Shown here in pieces: positions 12,271 through 23,900 of a DNA stretch of 64,000 bases (position 1 is the stretch's first letter; the number at the start of each line of letters is the position of its first letter). Made by a program: the position numbers and the translations under genes. The DNA is taken from contig NC_084664.1 in the NCBI RefSeq assembly GCF_028389875.1, forward strand, positions 121,241,466 through 121,305,465, in the 5' to 3' direction. Origin of the DNA: Rhea pennata (lineage: Eukaryota; Chordata; Aves; Rheiformes; Rheidae). The notes under the pieces were generated by a model. That model was given only the letters and a program-made list of their open reading frames with translations, did not search any database and was not told the origin of the DNA.

Positions 12271-14344
12271 CCATTAGAAATCAGAAATCTTACTCTCAGA
12301 CTGTAATATGAAAAATCCTAGTGTGAACAATAGGAGAAAGAGCTCAGAGGTTTATTATTATTATGAGAGATTCTCAAAAAGTCTTATCACTAAAATAAGA
12401 TGACTGGACTGAAGGAAAGAAAGAATAAAAGGCCTAAACCAGTACAGGATACTGAATAGTACCTAAAGCCTTTTAGTTTTTTGGCAAATAAACTCTGGCA
12501 AAGAAACGGTGATCCACTGATCTGTAGCACTCTTGCCTCTTTTAATGATGCTTATGAAAATCCACTGCAAAGCTGGCATGTTTCTTGCTTTAACTTAACA
12601 GTTATGGTCTTTGGACAGTTCAACTGTAAACCAAATGTACCCAGAAGGTTGGGACTGTAAGGGTCAATGTACTTACATTTGATGATAGTTCTTTTGGGCA
12701 AGGGTGATTGGGATACAAGCCACGTATTCCAGGATAAAAGTATCAGACTGTACTTTGACAGAACGGTCTTTTAGAGACCACAGAGATCTCTAAATATTAC
12801 CTGAAGTATATATGGTACCAATATTAAATCTGATCATAATAACTCAGTGACCATCAGCAACAGAAGCAATCAAGTCTTTAACAAACTTTTATCAAATCCT
12901 CATTAACTTGTTTGAATAACATTTTTATTTCAAGATTAGGAAATAATTTACCAGTGAATTGCATTTCCATTAAGAGACTGAAATTACAAATGTTTAGAGA
13001 CTGATATTACAAAGACTTTCAAATACTAACATTCTTTCTTTAAAAGATAGTTTAAAAAAATCCACAATCTTTATGTACATTAACTTGACACTGTTTGTAT
13101 TAACAAAAACAGCTTTTTTTCAAAGAGTTGGCCAAGTAGAAGGTTAAGGTCATTCACATGACTTAGTGTTTCAGCAAATTGCTTAGAAGCTTCAAATTCT
13201 TGGAAGACTTTACTCCACTCATTATGAGGCAAAAAAAGTAAGCATCTCAACTTTTAAGTAATACCTCTTGGATAGTTTGATACTTGCTTTCAGCAAAGGA
13301 GAGAAGGTCCATGATTCATCATGAATGGCCAAAAGCAAAGTTTTTTGACTGTACTGATCATTCAACACTATGGACAAGAAGTATAAATCTAATGATTAAG
13401 TGATGGGCTGTTAGACTAGACCTTAGAAAAATGTTTTCTATAGGAGATAAAAGAAAATGAAAAAGAGCAAATTAGTAATATAACATGGAACTGAAGTTCC
13501 ATATTATACATGCAGTAGTTGTATTTTAATAAGTTCTATTAAGTTTAAATATTTGCAATAACAAACAATTTTTTTTAACTCTTTTACAGATCAAATTGTT
13601 TTTACTGGAATTCAATTAATTACAAAACTGCAAGTTTTAGAATAGGCGGTAAAAAAATGTTTCTTCTGTTCTAAAGCCTGTGTTTAGTCTAGATAAAAGC
13701 TTCAGTTTAGACAATTACTTTCTCACCCTATCTCTTCCCCATTCTCCATAGTATAGTCAGAACTATAAAACAATCATGTTCGATCATAAAGGAGGTATGT
13801 TTCAGAAGCCAGAGATAGGCCTTCTCTAACAGTTGATACAATTTAGTTTGAAAAGTACTCTGAGACTTTGTAAAGGAGGTGGGAGTCAAAAAATAGAATG
13901 TACTTCAGAAGTTAAAGATATCCTCATTAACTACATCTAAACAATGAGTTCAGGTGACTCAGTTTACAAACACAAAACTTATAGAATGTACCATAAAATT
14001 TTCCTTAAGTCTCACAGCTGAAAACCAGGACATACACCACATTAAAAATCAGTATTTCTAAAATTGCTGTACATTTAATTAAATTGCATCCATTTCCAAT
14101 TTATCTTTTCAGAGCATTAATTCATACTATTTATATTGAATACTTTCAAAAATAAAACCTTATGTGTTCAAAAGCTGTAGCTCTTCAAAAAGCTGCCTAT
14201 TCAAAACAAAAACATATGGTGGGGTGTTTTCCTTTTGTTTTTATCACCTCCATTTCCCAGTCTAAAGAAATCTCATCAGGATTGCAAGAATTATACTTCA
14301 CATTTATTTTTGTAACTTCTGACAAAATAGCTTGATTCATTTGT
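12271..14344. other. Noncoding AT-rich DNA
   Basis: Nothing gene-like or repeat-like recognised. Open frames are all short. Confidence 0.5.
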
Positions 14345-14610
14345 AGATACTAAGGATGGAATTGACTACAGTGATATTCTAGTCTGACGTCCTGCAAACT
14401 TAGGCCATATAATTTCATCCAGTTATTTCTAAATTAAGACAAATAATCTGTGCTGAACTACAGCATTCCTTTTAGAGAGACATTCACTCATAATTTAATG
14501 CTGTCAAGAAATGAAGAATACATTATATTCTTTGGTTAACTATTGCAGTCACTCATTATTCTTTTCACTGAAATACAGAACTTGTGTCAAATCTGAATTT
14601 GTCAAAACAA
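14345..14610 (-). mobile_element. Ancient CR1/L3 3'-region fragment
   Basis: Read on the plus strand this is the antisense of a well-known amniote CR1/L3 3' region: tctagtctgacgtcctgc, then aggccatataatttcatcca, then a segment with cagcattccttttagaga, then ttctttggttaactattgca. The order and spacing of these blocks match the old elements found across reptiles, birds and mammals. There is no terminal repeat and no coding capacity. The same blocks recur in the 40.3 kb copy, which supports the call. Confidence 0.75.
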
Positions 14611-16734
14611 ATTTTTCCACTTTCAAATACACCTATTCTTACATAAGTTCAGAGAGTAAGTAAAGATGCTTAACAAAATGTGGAAAAACAAATACAGCTC
14701 TCTTACAGATCAGATAGACCATAATAAATCAAAGGCTGTTTCTCTTTTCTACCATACCAACACTGAGGTAACATGTTGAAAGCCATTTCAACTAAAATGA
14801 AAAAAAGTATCTTACTTTTAAGAAATATGAAAAAGAGGTATGAATAAGGAACACGTCAAAGGGAGATTTGTTTTGATTTGTACCAGGATACATGGCATGC
14901 AATGGTTTTACGTTGGCCATTTTCTCTGAACAGCTCCACTAGCCAGACAACAGTTCACTTAATCCACCCTGAGCTTCAGATTATAACTCTCATCCAACTT
15001 TCATAGACAGATGATCTGAAGAACCAGCTGCTTTGTCTGTGCCACTTGAAAGACACTGACATTTAAAACTCTAGTACTCTAAATATCTGCTCTATTAGTA
15101 TCAACACTGTATTGCAATACAGAATTAAAATAATATAGGTGTATGTGAGAAAAAATTAATTCCTTATCTTAGACCTTCATGATATTCTTAACATGCACAT
15201 CATATACGCACATAACTTCTGAATTTAAAAATTTTTCTTCAGAAGTTTCTATATCATATGTATACACAGGAATGAAAGACACAGCAATCTCAATCATCAT
15301 CTAGTTCCTTCTTCACCCACAATTCCGATGGCAAAATGCTAAACTCTGGCAAAAGAGGGCAGGCTCTAGAAATCGTCTGCACAGAACAACCAAAAAATCT
15401 AATTCACTGAATTCTATTGCTTTTTTTTTTTTTTTAAGTATGTGTACATATAGATTTTTTTCAATAGGTTAGCAAGCACATTGGTCCTTAAAGGAGTAAG
15501 AAACTGGAATTTATGTTAGTGATAATTGTAAAATCACTCTACATGGGTGTTTTGTCCATATGTAGCCAAGTGCTCATATGATAGGTAAAAAATTGTCCTG
15601 AAAACCATAAAGTTGCCCTGCAGATATCCAAAATTAGGAACATACAGAGATGTGCTAGATAAGCAGTTTAACCTCTTTTTCTCTGTCAGCTGTCACATGA
15701 ATTTGTACATTTAATTTACTAATATCATAGCTTGGAGAAATACAGTCTACAATGTAATTTGATACTCTCGGATAAAACTGGGTTCATCTTAGATCTGCTA
15801 CTAAAAAAAATAGTTTAGCTAATTCTTGAGCATCTACAAATAGACTTTTTATGTAAGTGTGATATAGAGAGTTGTTCCATAAAGTATATAGTTTTGCTTC
15901 TCTTGGAAAGAAATAAGGCTATAGAAAAAAAACATAAAGGTATACTGATCAGAATGAAAACCTAAGGACATTTTGGCATAAAGAGAGGCTGCAAATTCTT
16001 TGTTAGTGTGTCCAAATGGAGTGTAGTGAATGTAAATTTTATTTCCCATAGGTAATGAAACAATACTTGCAGAGATGATGAACTTACTTTAATTAAAGTT
16101 CTAGAAATACTGAAAGAACAAAGTTTTAAGTTTCAAGAGGCAGGATTTTTCTGAAAAGAATATAAAAATAAGTCAGCCCTTCATAAAACTTTAAAAAGAG
16201 GAATAAATATGTAGTAAACAAAACACCTTGACTTAGTGAACAGCAAGTCAAGAATACCATTTTTGTCTTAAAAATAGTAATAATAATGTCTTCCACAATA
16301 ATGGAAGATGACACAATAGTAACAGAATACTGCTTCAGTTCACAATTTTTCATGATGTCCTCAGACGAAAAACACTTCAGTGTACATTTTTATATCAGAA
16401 TGCTTCCTATTCTATACTAGGATGTTCTGAACTCAAAATATATACGAAAATCAGATGATAGTTTTAAAAACATTTGGATGAATTGGAGGCTCTCATACTT
16501 AAATATATAACAAGTCTACGATCTCTCTCAAGAGATAATAAACTATCAAACTAATTCAATCAGTGATGTACCATCCCTAAACAGCAGTTTCTGCAAATCA
16601 TAAGCAATTTTTCCTCACTCAAATGTATTTATATAAAATGGCTATTACTTTGCCATTACATCATGATATGGACTGTTTTTCCAGATACATATAGTGGAAG
16701 TCTTGAATGGCATCTCTGTTGTTCTTCACTCTAG
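14611..16734. other. Noncoding AT-rich DNA
   Basis: No gene or named repeat recognised. It contains a T run at 15,421-15,435 and otherwise unremarkable AT-rich sequence. Confidence 0.5.
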
Positions 16735-17534
16735 AAGATTTAAACAGTGGCTGGAATACATTAGTGATCAACACGCTTTCAACACTGTCTCCCACAATAT
16801 TCTTGTATCCAAGTTAAGATGTTATGGTACTTACGTTTGACTAATAAATAGCTAAACAACTGGTCGGAGAGTCAGGCTCGGATGGTAGTGGTAAATGGGT
16901 CAAACTCTACCTAGAAACCAGTAGCAAGTGGACTACCACAGGGGTCTATTCTGGGACCTCTCTTTAATATCTTAATCAATGACGGAGAGGAGGTGACAGA
17001 GGGCACTTTTAGCAAGTTTGCAGATAAAGCCAAATCGGACACACAAGACAACACATGTGGAGGCAGAGCTTCTAAACAGTGGGACCTGCAGAGGATGGAA
17101 GCAAAGAAAGCCAACAGCATCCTGGCTATAATAAATAAAGCACGACTAGTAGATTGAAGGAAGTGATTATCTCTTGCTCAGCACTTCTTAGATGTCCTCT
17201 CAAATAATGGTCCTCCCAGTACAAGATGTGATAAACTGAAGTGAGTTCAATGGAACGTCACTAAGATAGTCAGGGGGCTGCAGCACATGTCCTGTGATGT
17301 ATGATGGGCATTGAAGTTGAAACAAGAGTGGGTTTGACTGGATATATGGAAATTATATTGACTATGAGGCCAGTCAAACATTGGAATAGGTTGTCCAGAG
17401 AGGTTATAAAGTTTCCATCCTTGGAAGTTTTCAAGACCAGACTGGATAAAGTATGACTCACAGCTGACCCTGCTCTGCACTGGAGGCCAGCCTCCTGAAG
17501 TCCCTTCTAAACTGAACTATTCTATGGTTCTATG
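16735..17534 (+). mobile_element. 5'-truncated, internally deleted CR1 LINE
   Basis: The copy starts inside reverse transcriptase: the frame near 16,765-16,800 reads DQHAFNTVSHNILV, equivalent to the conserved [13 protein letters not shown]. The next conserved block, GLPQGSILGP-like, is visible at about 16,930-16,960. The catalytic box at 17,017-17,028 reads FADK instead of FADD. Much of the connection domain is missing. The 3' region resumes around 17,370-17,460 (a GNRLSREVIKFPSLEVFKTR-like stretch), and the copy ends with two copies of the tail repeat, ATTCTATG and GTTCTATG (17,519-17,534). It is inactive. Confidence 0.88.
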
Positions 17535-18147
17535 CTAATCCTTCAGTTTGATCCATGTGGGTGCCTCTAGATCTTCTAAAGATATAAGGCAGGCATCAGC
17601 AGAACATTTCTATATAAATATTATTTCAATTCTCTCACTTACATGGGAAGAAATCTTTTCACTGGAATTTTTTAGTAAAAAGTACTCTACATTACAGTTT
17701 TGGGTAGTTACCGACTTGAACAATGCCTGAAATGCTCTTACGTATAATCTGTCAAATAACATCACAAACGTGCAAGCCATCATAGGTGTGAGGAGCCTAG
17801 TTAGATTTTTGTAAGCATTCAGCTGTAAAACTTAGACATTTTTATTACGACTCTACAAAGATACAAAAAGAAAAGTGTTCTGAGTCTCTCATCACATGGA
17901 TGTTAAAGAATATTTGTCAATGTTGGAGGCTCACCTTTGATGACAATATTCCACCACCTTCCTGTATGTTAATACTTCACCAAACTCAGAAGTACTTATT
18001 TACTAAGGCTGCCTTTTTGTAAAAGAAAGAGATACTTCTCTAGAAGATTGCTTTTGTCGTGTGATTTTTGATGGCAGAAGGATAGCAGTGTATCTTTGAA
18101 AATACTCCAACCTAATGAGCTAACAGAAGGATTTCTCGTACTCTTTA
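17535..18147. other. Spacer between CR1 and SINE
   Basis: No gene or repeat recognised. It separates a plus-strand CR1 from two minus-strand retroposons. Confidence 0.5.
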
Positions 18148-18285
18148 GGAGATCATAGGATGGTAAAGTTGGAAGGGACCTCTGGAGATTATCTAGCCCA
18201 ACCCTCAGCATAGCCCATACAGGGACTGAACCTGTGACCTTGGCATTAGCAGCACCATGCTCTAACCAACTGAGCTAAACCTGCC
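18148..18285 (-). mobile_element. tRNA-Ile/CR1 chimaeric SINE (TguSINE1-like)
   Basis: On the minus strand, 18,284 to 18,211 is a 74-base tRNA-like head. It has a perfect pol III A box (TTAGCTCAGTTGG, 18,278-18,266) and a near-perfect B box (GGTTCAGTCCC, 18,232-18,222). The closest tRNA I recognise is tRNA-Ile(AAT), for example GGTTAGAGC before and GCCAAGGTCACAGG after the anticodon arm. The anticodon loop is altered, so this is not a working tRNA gene. The tail (18,210-18,150) is a CR1 3' end (GATAATCTCCAGAGGTCCC). Such SINEs are transcribed by pol III and copied by CR1 machinery, which recognises the shared 3' end. A same-strand CR1 with a matching end lies only about 130 bp away. Confidence 0.85.
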
Positions 18286-18415
18286 CCCCAAAGGGTCTTT
18301 TTTGTATTTCACAACATCCTTTCAATAAACAATGATTTCATTTTACAGGAGCAAACTGTACCTTCTGGAAAGGGAGCAAAAACCTATCAGTACCTTTCCA
18401 GCTATGGAAATGATT

Positions 18416-19665
18416 CCATAGAATCATAGAATCGGTAAGGTTGGAAGGGACCTCTAGAGATCATCTAGTCCAACTCCCCTGATCAGCAGGGCCATCTACA
18501 GCACGGTAGACAGGGTTGCATCCAGGTGGGCCTTGAAGATCTCCAGAGAAGGAGACTCCACAAGCTCCCTGGGCAACCTGCTCCAGTGCTCTGTCACTCT
18601 CACAGGGAAGAAATTCCTCCTCACGGTCAGGCAGAACTTCCTGTGCTTCAGTTTCTGCCCATTGCCTCTTGTCCTGTCACACAGGACAACTGGAGAGAGT
18701 TTGTCCCCATCCCCTTGACACCCTCCCTTCAGGTACTTGTACACATTGATAAGATCCCCCCTCAGTCTTCTCTTCCCCAGGCTAAACAGGCAGCTCTCGC
18801 AGCCGTTCCTCATTGGGCAGGTGCTCCAGCCCTCTGATCATCTTTGTATTCCTACGCTGGAATCTCACCAGTAGCTCCATGTCTCTTTTGTCCTGGAGAG
18901 CCCAGAACCGGACACAGTACTTTAGATGAGGCCTCACCAGGGCTGAGTAGAGGGCAGGATCACCTCCCTCGACCTGCTGGCAACATCATTCCTAATGCTC
19001 CCCAGGATACCATTGGCCTTCTTGGCCACAAGGGCACATTGCTGGCTCATGGTCAATGTGTCATCCATCAGCACTCCCACGTCCTTCTCCACAGACCTGC
19101 TCTCCAGAAGGCCAGCCCCCAGCCTGTACTGGTGCCTAGGGTTGTTTCTCCCTAGGTGTAGGACTCTGCACTTGCCCTTGTTCAACCTCAGGAGGTTCCT
19201 CTCTGCCCAGCTCTCCAGCCTGTCCAGGTCTCTCTGAATGGCAGCACAGCCCTCAGGTGTATCAGCCACTCCTCCCAGCTTGGTATCATCAGCAAACTTG
19301 CTGAGGAGGCACTCCGTTCCTTCGTCCAGGTCACTGATGAAAAAGATGAACAGGATGGGATCCAGTACTGAGCCCTGGGGGGCACCACTAGCCACAGGCC
19401 TCCAACTAGACTCCACACCACTGATGACAGCCCTCTGAGCTCTGCTTTTCAGCCATTTCTCAATCCACCTCACTGTCCACTCATCTAACCCACACTTCCT
19501 GAGCTTATCTAGGAGGATGTTATGGGAGACAGTGTCAAAAGCCTTGCTGAAGTCAAGGTACACAACATCCATTGCTCTCCCCTCATCTACCCAGCCAGTC
19601 ATTCCATCATAGAAGGCTATCAGGTTGGTTAAGCAATTGCTATGCCTGATTCTGCCCTGTTCTTC
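18416..19665 (-). mobile_element. Youngest-looking CR1 LINE in the window, 5'-truncated
   Basis: A 1.25-kb minus-strand CR1 that begins within reverse transcriptase (SCLTNL-like motif at about 19,640) and runs to a clean 3' end with two copies of the tail repeat (complement of CATAGAAT twice, 18,417-18,432). It is better preserved than the other CR1 copies. One 245-codon frame holds [24 protein letters not shown] sequence, then [11 protein letters not shown] and the intact catalytic [10 protein letters not shown] single-base loss near 18,950 breaks this frame, and the C-terminal frame resumes at 18,813-18,496. The sharp loss of similarity at 19,665 is a typical 5' truncation point. Confidence 0.93.
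18496..18813 (-). pseudogene. CR1 ORF2 C-terminal fragment
   Basis: A 105-codon minus-strand frame continues the same CR1 insertion after its frameshift. Visible landmarks are KRRLRGDLINVYKYLKGG, a basic RTRGNGQKLKHRKF stretch, and FFPVRVTEHWSRLPRELVES before the stop. This C-terminal domain is conserved among avian CR1 ORF2 proteins. It is separated from the polymerase part by frame changes. Confidence 0.88.
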
Positions 19666-19671
19666 AGTCAT
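18934..19671 (-). pseudogene. CR1 ORF2 reverse transcriptase fragment
   Basis: The 245-codon open frame covers the palm and fingers of CR1 reverse transcriptase. The first roughly 12 residues are host-derived read-in. [20 protein letters not shown] starts the element part, and the catalytic metal-binding [11 protein letters not shown] (first Asp) and FADDT (codons at 19,296-19,282) are both intact. [12 protein letters not shown] and the [10 protein letters not shown] block follow. The frame then goes wrong after VILP, where one base is missing relative to the CR1 pattern. Without an endonuclease domain or a start region this is a dead-on-arrival copy, not a host gene. Confidence 0.88.
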
Positions 19672-19734
19672 ACTTCAGTCCACTAGTTGAAAGCCACACA
19701 AAACAGGCACTGTGGGAAATGTAAATCCTGACAG

Positions 19735-19806
19735 TTTATATATATGTGTGTGTGTGTATATTTACACATATAGATATATACATATCTATATGTATATATT
19801 ATATAA
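19735..19806. repeat. TA/TG microsatellite, partly palindromic
   Basis: Short runs of TATATA, GTGTGTGTGT and ATATAGATATATACATATC make a compound dinucleotide repeat just beyond the truncated 5' end of the CR1 copy. Confidence 0.85.
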
Positions 19807-20817
19807 TCTAAATTCTATTTATTAACCTTATCCTGTACTTCAAAATTCTATCTTCACAGCAATTACTAGAATTAATTTACCTCAATAATTCAAAGTACTT
19901 GTTAGTGCCTTGACCCATTTGTCTCCAACAAGTTAGAAAGCAAAGTTTGATTAGAACCTATCAAAAGATTATTTAAGAAAATAGTACAGCAAGATATATA
20001 TTACAAAATGACACCTATTATAAATTAGCTCTGCATCTGTGTCATATAAATGAATTTATGGACATAGGGTGACATCAAGGTAGATGAAATTATGTGTCAT
20101 TATACCAGAGATATAATTACAGGGAACATAAACTTGTGGAGAGGCAAAGCAAAATTCCCAAGAACAGAAAGACCAAGAAATAAAAACAATTCTATTTCTT
20201 CTCTTGCTAAGCTGAAGTTAAAATACATAAAGGAATCTAGTAGAATAGAGAGTTTAGTAAGAGTAACAGTGGAATCATAGAGCCCTCAAAACATGTTTAA
20301 TCTGACATGATAAATCGCTTACATCCAGACAATCTTCTTGTCCTCATTAATCTGCTCACTCGGTTCTCTTGAAAAAAATAGTTAGCCACTCTCCGCAGCA
20401 ACCCCAAACCACTACCACAAGCATATAAGTGCACAGATTCATACAAGATTTCTTTACCTTTCATCTTCCTTTATCCTGGGGACATTTGGGACATTTCCCT
20501 TTAATATGACCTTCTTCACCAATTAAAGTAGCTTTCTTGGGTTCTCAGAACCACTTCAGTCAAAAAAACACTAAGAAAAGCTAGCATAAAGTTAGCATTT
20601 GAGTAATATCAGATAAAAGTTTTTCCAGAAAAAATATAAAAACTTCTAATCTGTAAGATAAGAATACTACTAAAAGCAACAGATTTTATATTTACTTGAG
20701 TTACTTACTCAAAAGTTTATTTAGATTACATTTCTTTTTGAAAGAAGTGAGAGTTTTTCAAATAAATTAATATTTAACATTAATAGCACTCTGTACTATT
20801 AATTATTAATCTCAATG
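19807..20817. other. Noncoding AT-rich DNA
   Basis: No gene or identifiable transposon seen. Confidence 0.5.
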
Positions 20818-20903
20818 GTAAGCTACGAAATCAGAATTTATTTAAATTTATTTATAAATAAATAAATTTATAAATTTATTTAAATTCAGATTTCTTAGCT
20901 TAC
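20818..20903. repeat. 86-bp AT-rich inverted repeat (hairpin)
   Basis: The arms start GTAAGCTACGAAATCAGAAT and end with the complementary ATTCAGATTTCTTAGCTTAC. Pairing inward from 20,818/20,903, 32 of the first 38 base pairs match; the mismatches are at offsets 8, 15, 23, 24, 34 and 35. The inner part is repeats of TTTAAATTTATTTAT. There is almost no loop. It could extrude a cruciform, form an RNA hairpin, or be a small fold-back element. No terminal target duplication was found. Confidence 0.85.
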
Positions 20904-23900
20904 AACAGAGAATTTAGACATGAGTATAGAAAAATCAACCAGTACCAATATGTAAAAGCAAAATATATCCTAAGCCACCTAAGTCCAGTTTCTTCCCATT
21001 GTTGGCAACAAGGCACATAAAATTTCCAGTCCATAGATCTATATTGTTTTATTAAGATTTTTTTATTCTTGTGTCAATTCCTAACCATCAAATAAATACA
21101 TTCTAGCTTTCAGACTACATAGGTAGAAATATTCAGTATCACTCAAGACATTTCCCCCACCTCAGCAAACTTATGTATCTATTCACAATTAATGAATGCA
21201 CAATGAAAGAGTACATTTAGCCCATAGTTTTCAACCTATACTTCAAATCCTTGTTTCTTTTTATCTCAGTTCCTAATAGATATGTTCAAGCACTTTGAAA
21301 ACTTGCATTTATAGTAATTACAATGCTTTCCTCTGAAAACATTAAAAGACTTGGGATTCTTCTTCCACAGATGAAACATTATTTCAATAATTTCTTATTA
21401 TCTTAAAAGAACCCATGGAGAAATATATTTCTTCCTTTAGTTTTATCACAAAAAACCTAAAAATTTATAGTATTGGAATCCTAAATGAAGACTAAGAGTC
21501 AATTCCATCTTTTACTTGGGTGTCTTTTCAGGAGAAATTGATCCTCCTACAATGATTACTATACAAATCAGCAAAGATTCTAGTTAAAAGATTAATTCAG
21601 TCTAGATCAATTATATGACTCTATCCTCTTGAGGTGTCTTATTTCTCCTAAGGTATCCAAGCCTTGTCCTTTCTAGACAGTTCTTCCCCCCAAAATTCAT
21701 GCAAAGCAATGTAATAACTGGCATTATAACCTACAGTTAGATAATGGAAAGAAGAGGTAGGACAACACATTTAATGCACCTACTTTGCATGCAAACTGTC
21801 TTCACAGAAAAGACACAGAAATTCTTCTAGATTCAATTTTTAAATCTCTTTTCTGTTTAAGATATCATAAGAAATTTTATGTTTTTGTTTATTTACTTTT
21901 AGGCTGAAACTACATGCAAGAACTAGATGTAAGAGACAGAAAAAGCAGAGCTCTATTTTTGCAATAATTAGAACGTGCATCCTATATGAAAAATGCTTGA
22001 TGGGCTTTATGCATTTTTCAAACAAAAAAACTCTTTAATATCTAATTTAATATCTTTTGCTGACAAATGTACTCCATCAGCCATATCTATATTTTTCAGC
22101 AACATTTGATGTTTATTAATGCTGAATATCAATATTCAGCTTCATATTTGGAAATCTTTAGTTTAGTAGTCAAAGGCCTATTTTAGGTAAGTAGGCCTTA
22201 ACCATGTTGTTAAAGCTCTAATATTTATGTTTTTGTATGATGGAAAGGTAGTGCTAAAATAATCAGCCTTATTTATAATTAATTCAATTTTTTTTTCTTA
22301 ATTTGTGTTTTTTTGTTTTTGTTAAGATACTAACTGATGCTCTGGTGCCTATTTCAGTTTAATATTTTGCCCCACATAAAAAATACAGATTAAATTGCTT
22401 AAAATACAAAGAATTAATATATCTATAATAAAAGCTGCAATGGATGTAGCGGAAAAAAAAAAGTTTTCTAAGATTCATTAACTATTGCAGTGAAGTTAAG
22501 CAAAGGCATTGTGTCTAGCCTTTACCTGGACTGACACCCAAGAAGCCTAACATGTTTCTCTGTCTTAAGAAGCATGAGTTCTTTCTTCTGGTTTCTTATT
22601 TAGATATATTTGTTTGTTCACATTATTTTCACTCTTTCCCAAGAAAGAAGACTTTCAAATGCCCTGCTTTTCCTTTTTCTTCCTCCTCTCTTTCAAGCAA
22701 AAAGTCTATTACCACAGTGAAAACTACCTGTTTTCCCATATACAGTCTGAAAAATTAAAAGTGATTTGTCTCTCTCTCTCGTTCTCTTTCTCTAACTTAT
22801 TTGACAGAGATTTAAGAATCTGGCATTAACATTGGTTCTACACAGAAAAATCGCCCTAAACAATTGTCCTATTTGTGACACTAATCAGTATCATACATTT
22901 CAGTACAGATCAGAAAAGAGTATGAAGTAAACATCTGAGGAAAAAATATGACTGTTGGAAAAGATTTTCTTAACAAAAAAATGGAGAATCCTGGAACATG
23001 TTGCTGCTGAAAAAAGAACTTCAAAGAACAGGCATACAACCACAAGATAAAATGCTTCTATAATTTATTTTTTTCCTTGAAACTGAAAATGTTAATAAAA
23101 TCATATTTTTAAAGAAGTGTATTTTTCTGTAAAATTATTTTAAAATAGTAGAAATTATTTTTAAATTTGAGCTTTCCAATAAATTATGAAAATTCTGCAT
23201 ACTTCTGGTAGATGCTACCCAAAGAATTCAAACTACTTTAAAAGATCTGAAGTTGGAATCTCAATATAAAGTTTACCAGTCAGAATTTAGTTCTGAAATA
23301 TTTACCTTTTAGTGAAATTATTTATATAACTCCTCAGTGTATGTTTAATTTAAATTAATTTAATCTTCTTAAAATCATTACAACTAAGCACACCAGCAAT
23401 TTAGAGGAATATATTAACCACAACAGTATTGTAAGGTTTAGTACTTTTAAAAAAGTCCAGTAAATCTGAATTTTCCTTATTCTTTAAGCACATATTAGGT
23501 TTGTGTGTGTGTTAGATATTTCTAAACTATAAAAAGTGTATTTAATAGAAAAATTTCAAGCTATTGAAAATAACAAATGAAATTAATGTTACATTTAGAC
23601 TTGAATCCTCCCCCACTCTGAAACAGAGTTGATTCTATTAAAAGTGATAAATGAAATGGAAATTAAAATTTTAATGAGGTGCTTGTTAATCCATTTGTTC
23701 ACATCTAATTTGAACTTGGTTAAATTGCTACTTATTATGAAGACTATAGATATGATTCCTTCTAAATCTCAAGGGCAAACAAAATGTTAGAGGACTGCTT
23801 GTCCCAAGATAGGTCCCTAGTATATTATCCAAGCTTCTGAAATTAAGCACTAGAGCTATTTCCTGTGATACATTTCATTTAAGAAAATTAATGACATTTT

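Noticed and set aside
18211..18284. Functional tRNA-Ile gene
   Set aside because: The anticodon arm is disrupted, the B box is altered and the sequence runs straight into a CR1 3' tail, so it is a SINE head.
18335..18400. Possible MIR-like piece (TTTCATTTTACAGGAGCAAACTG) between SINE and CR1
   Set aside because: Only one short block matches, with no following MIR landmarks.
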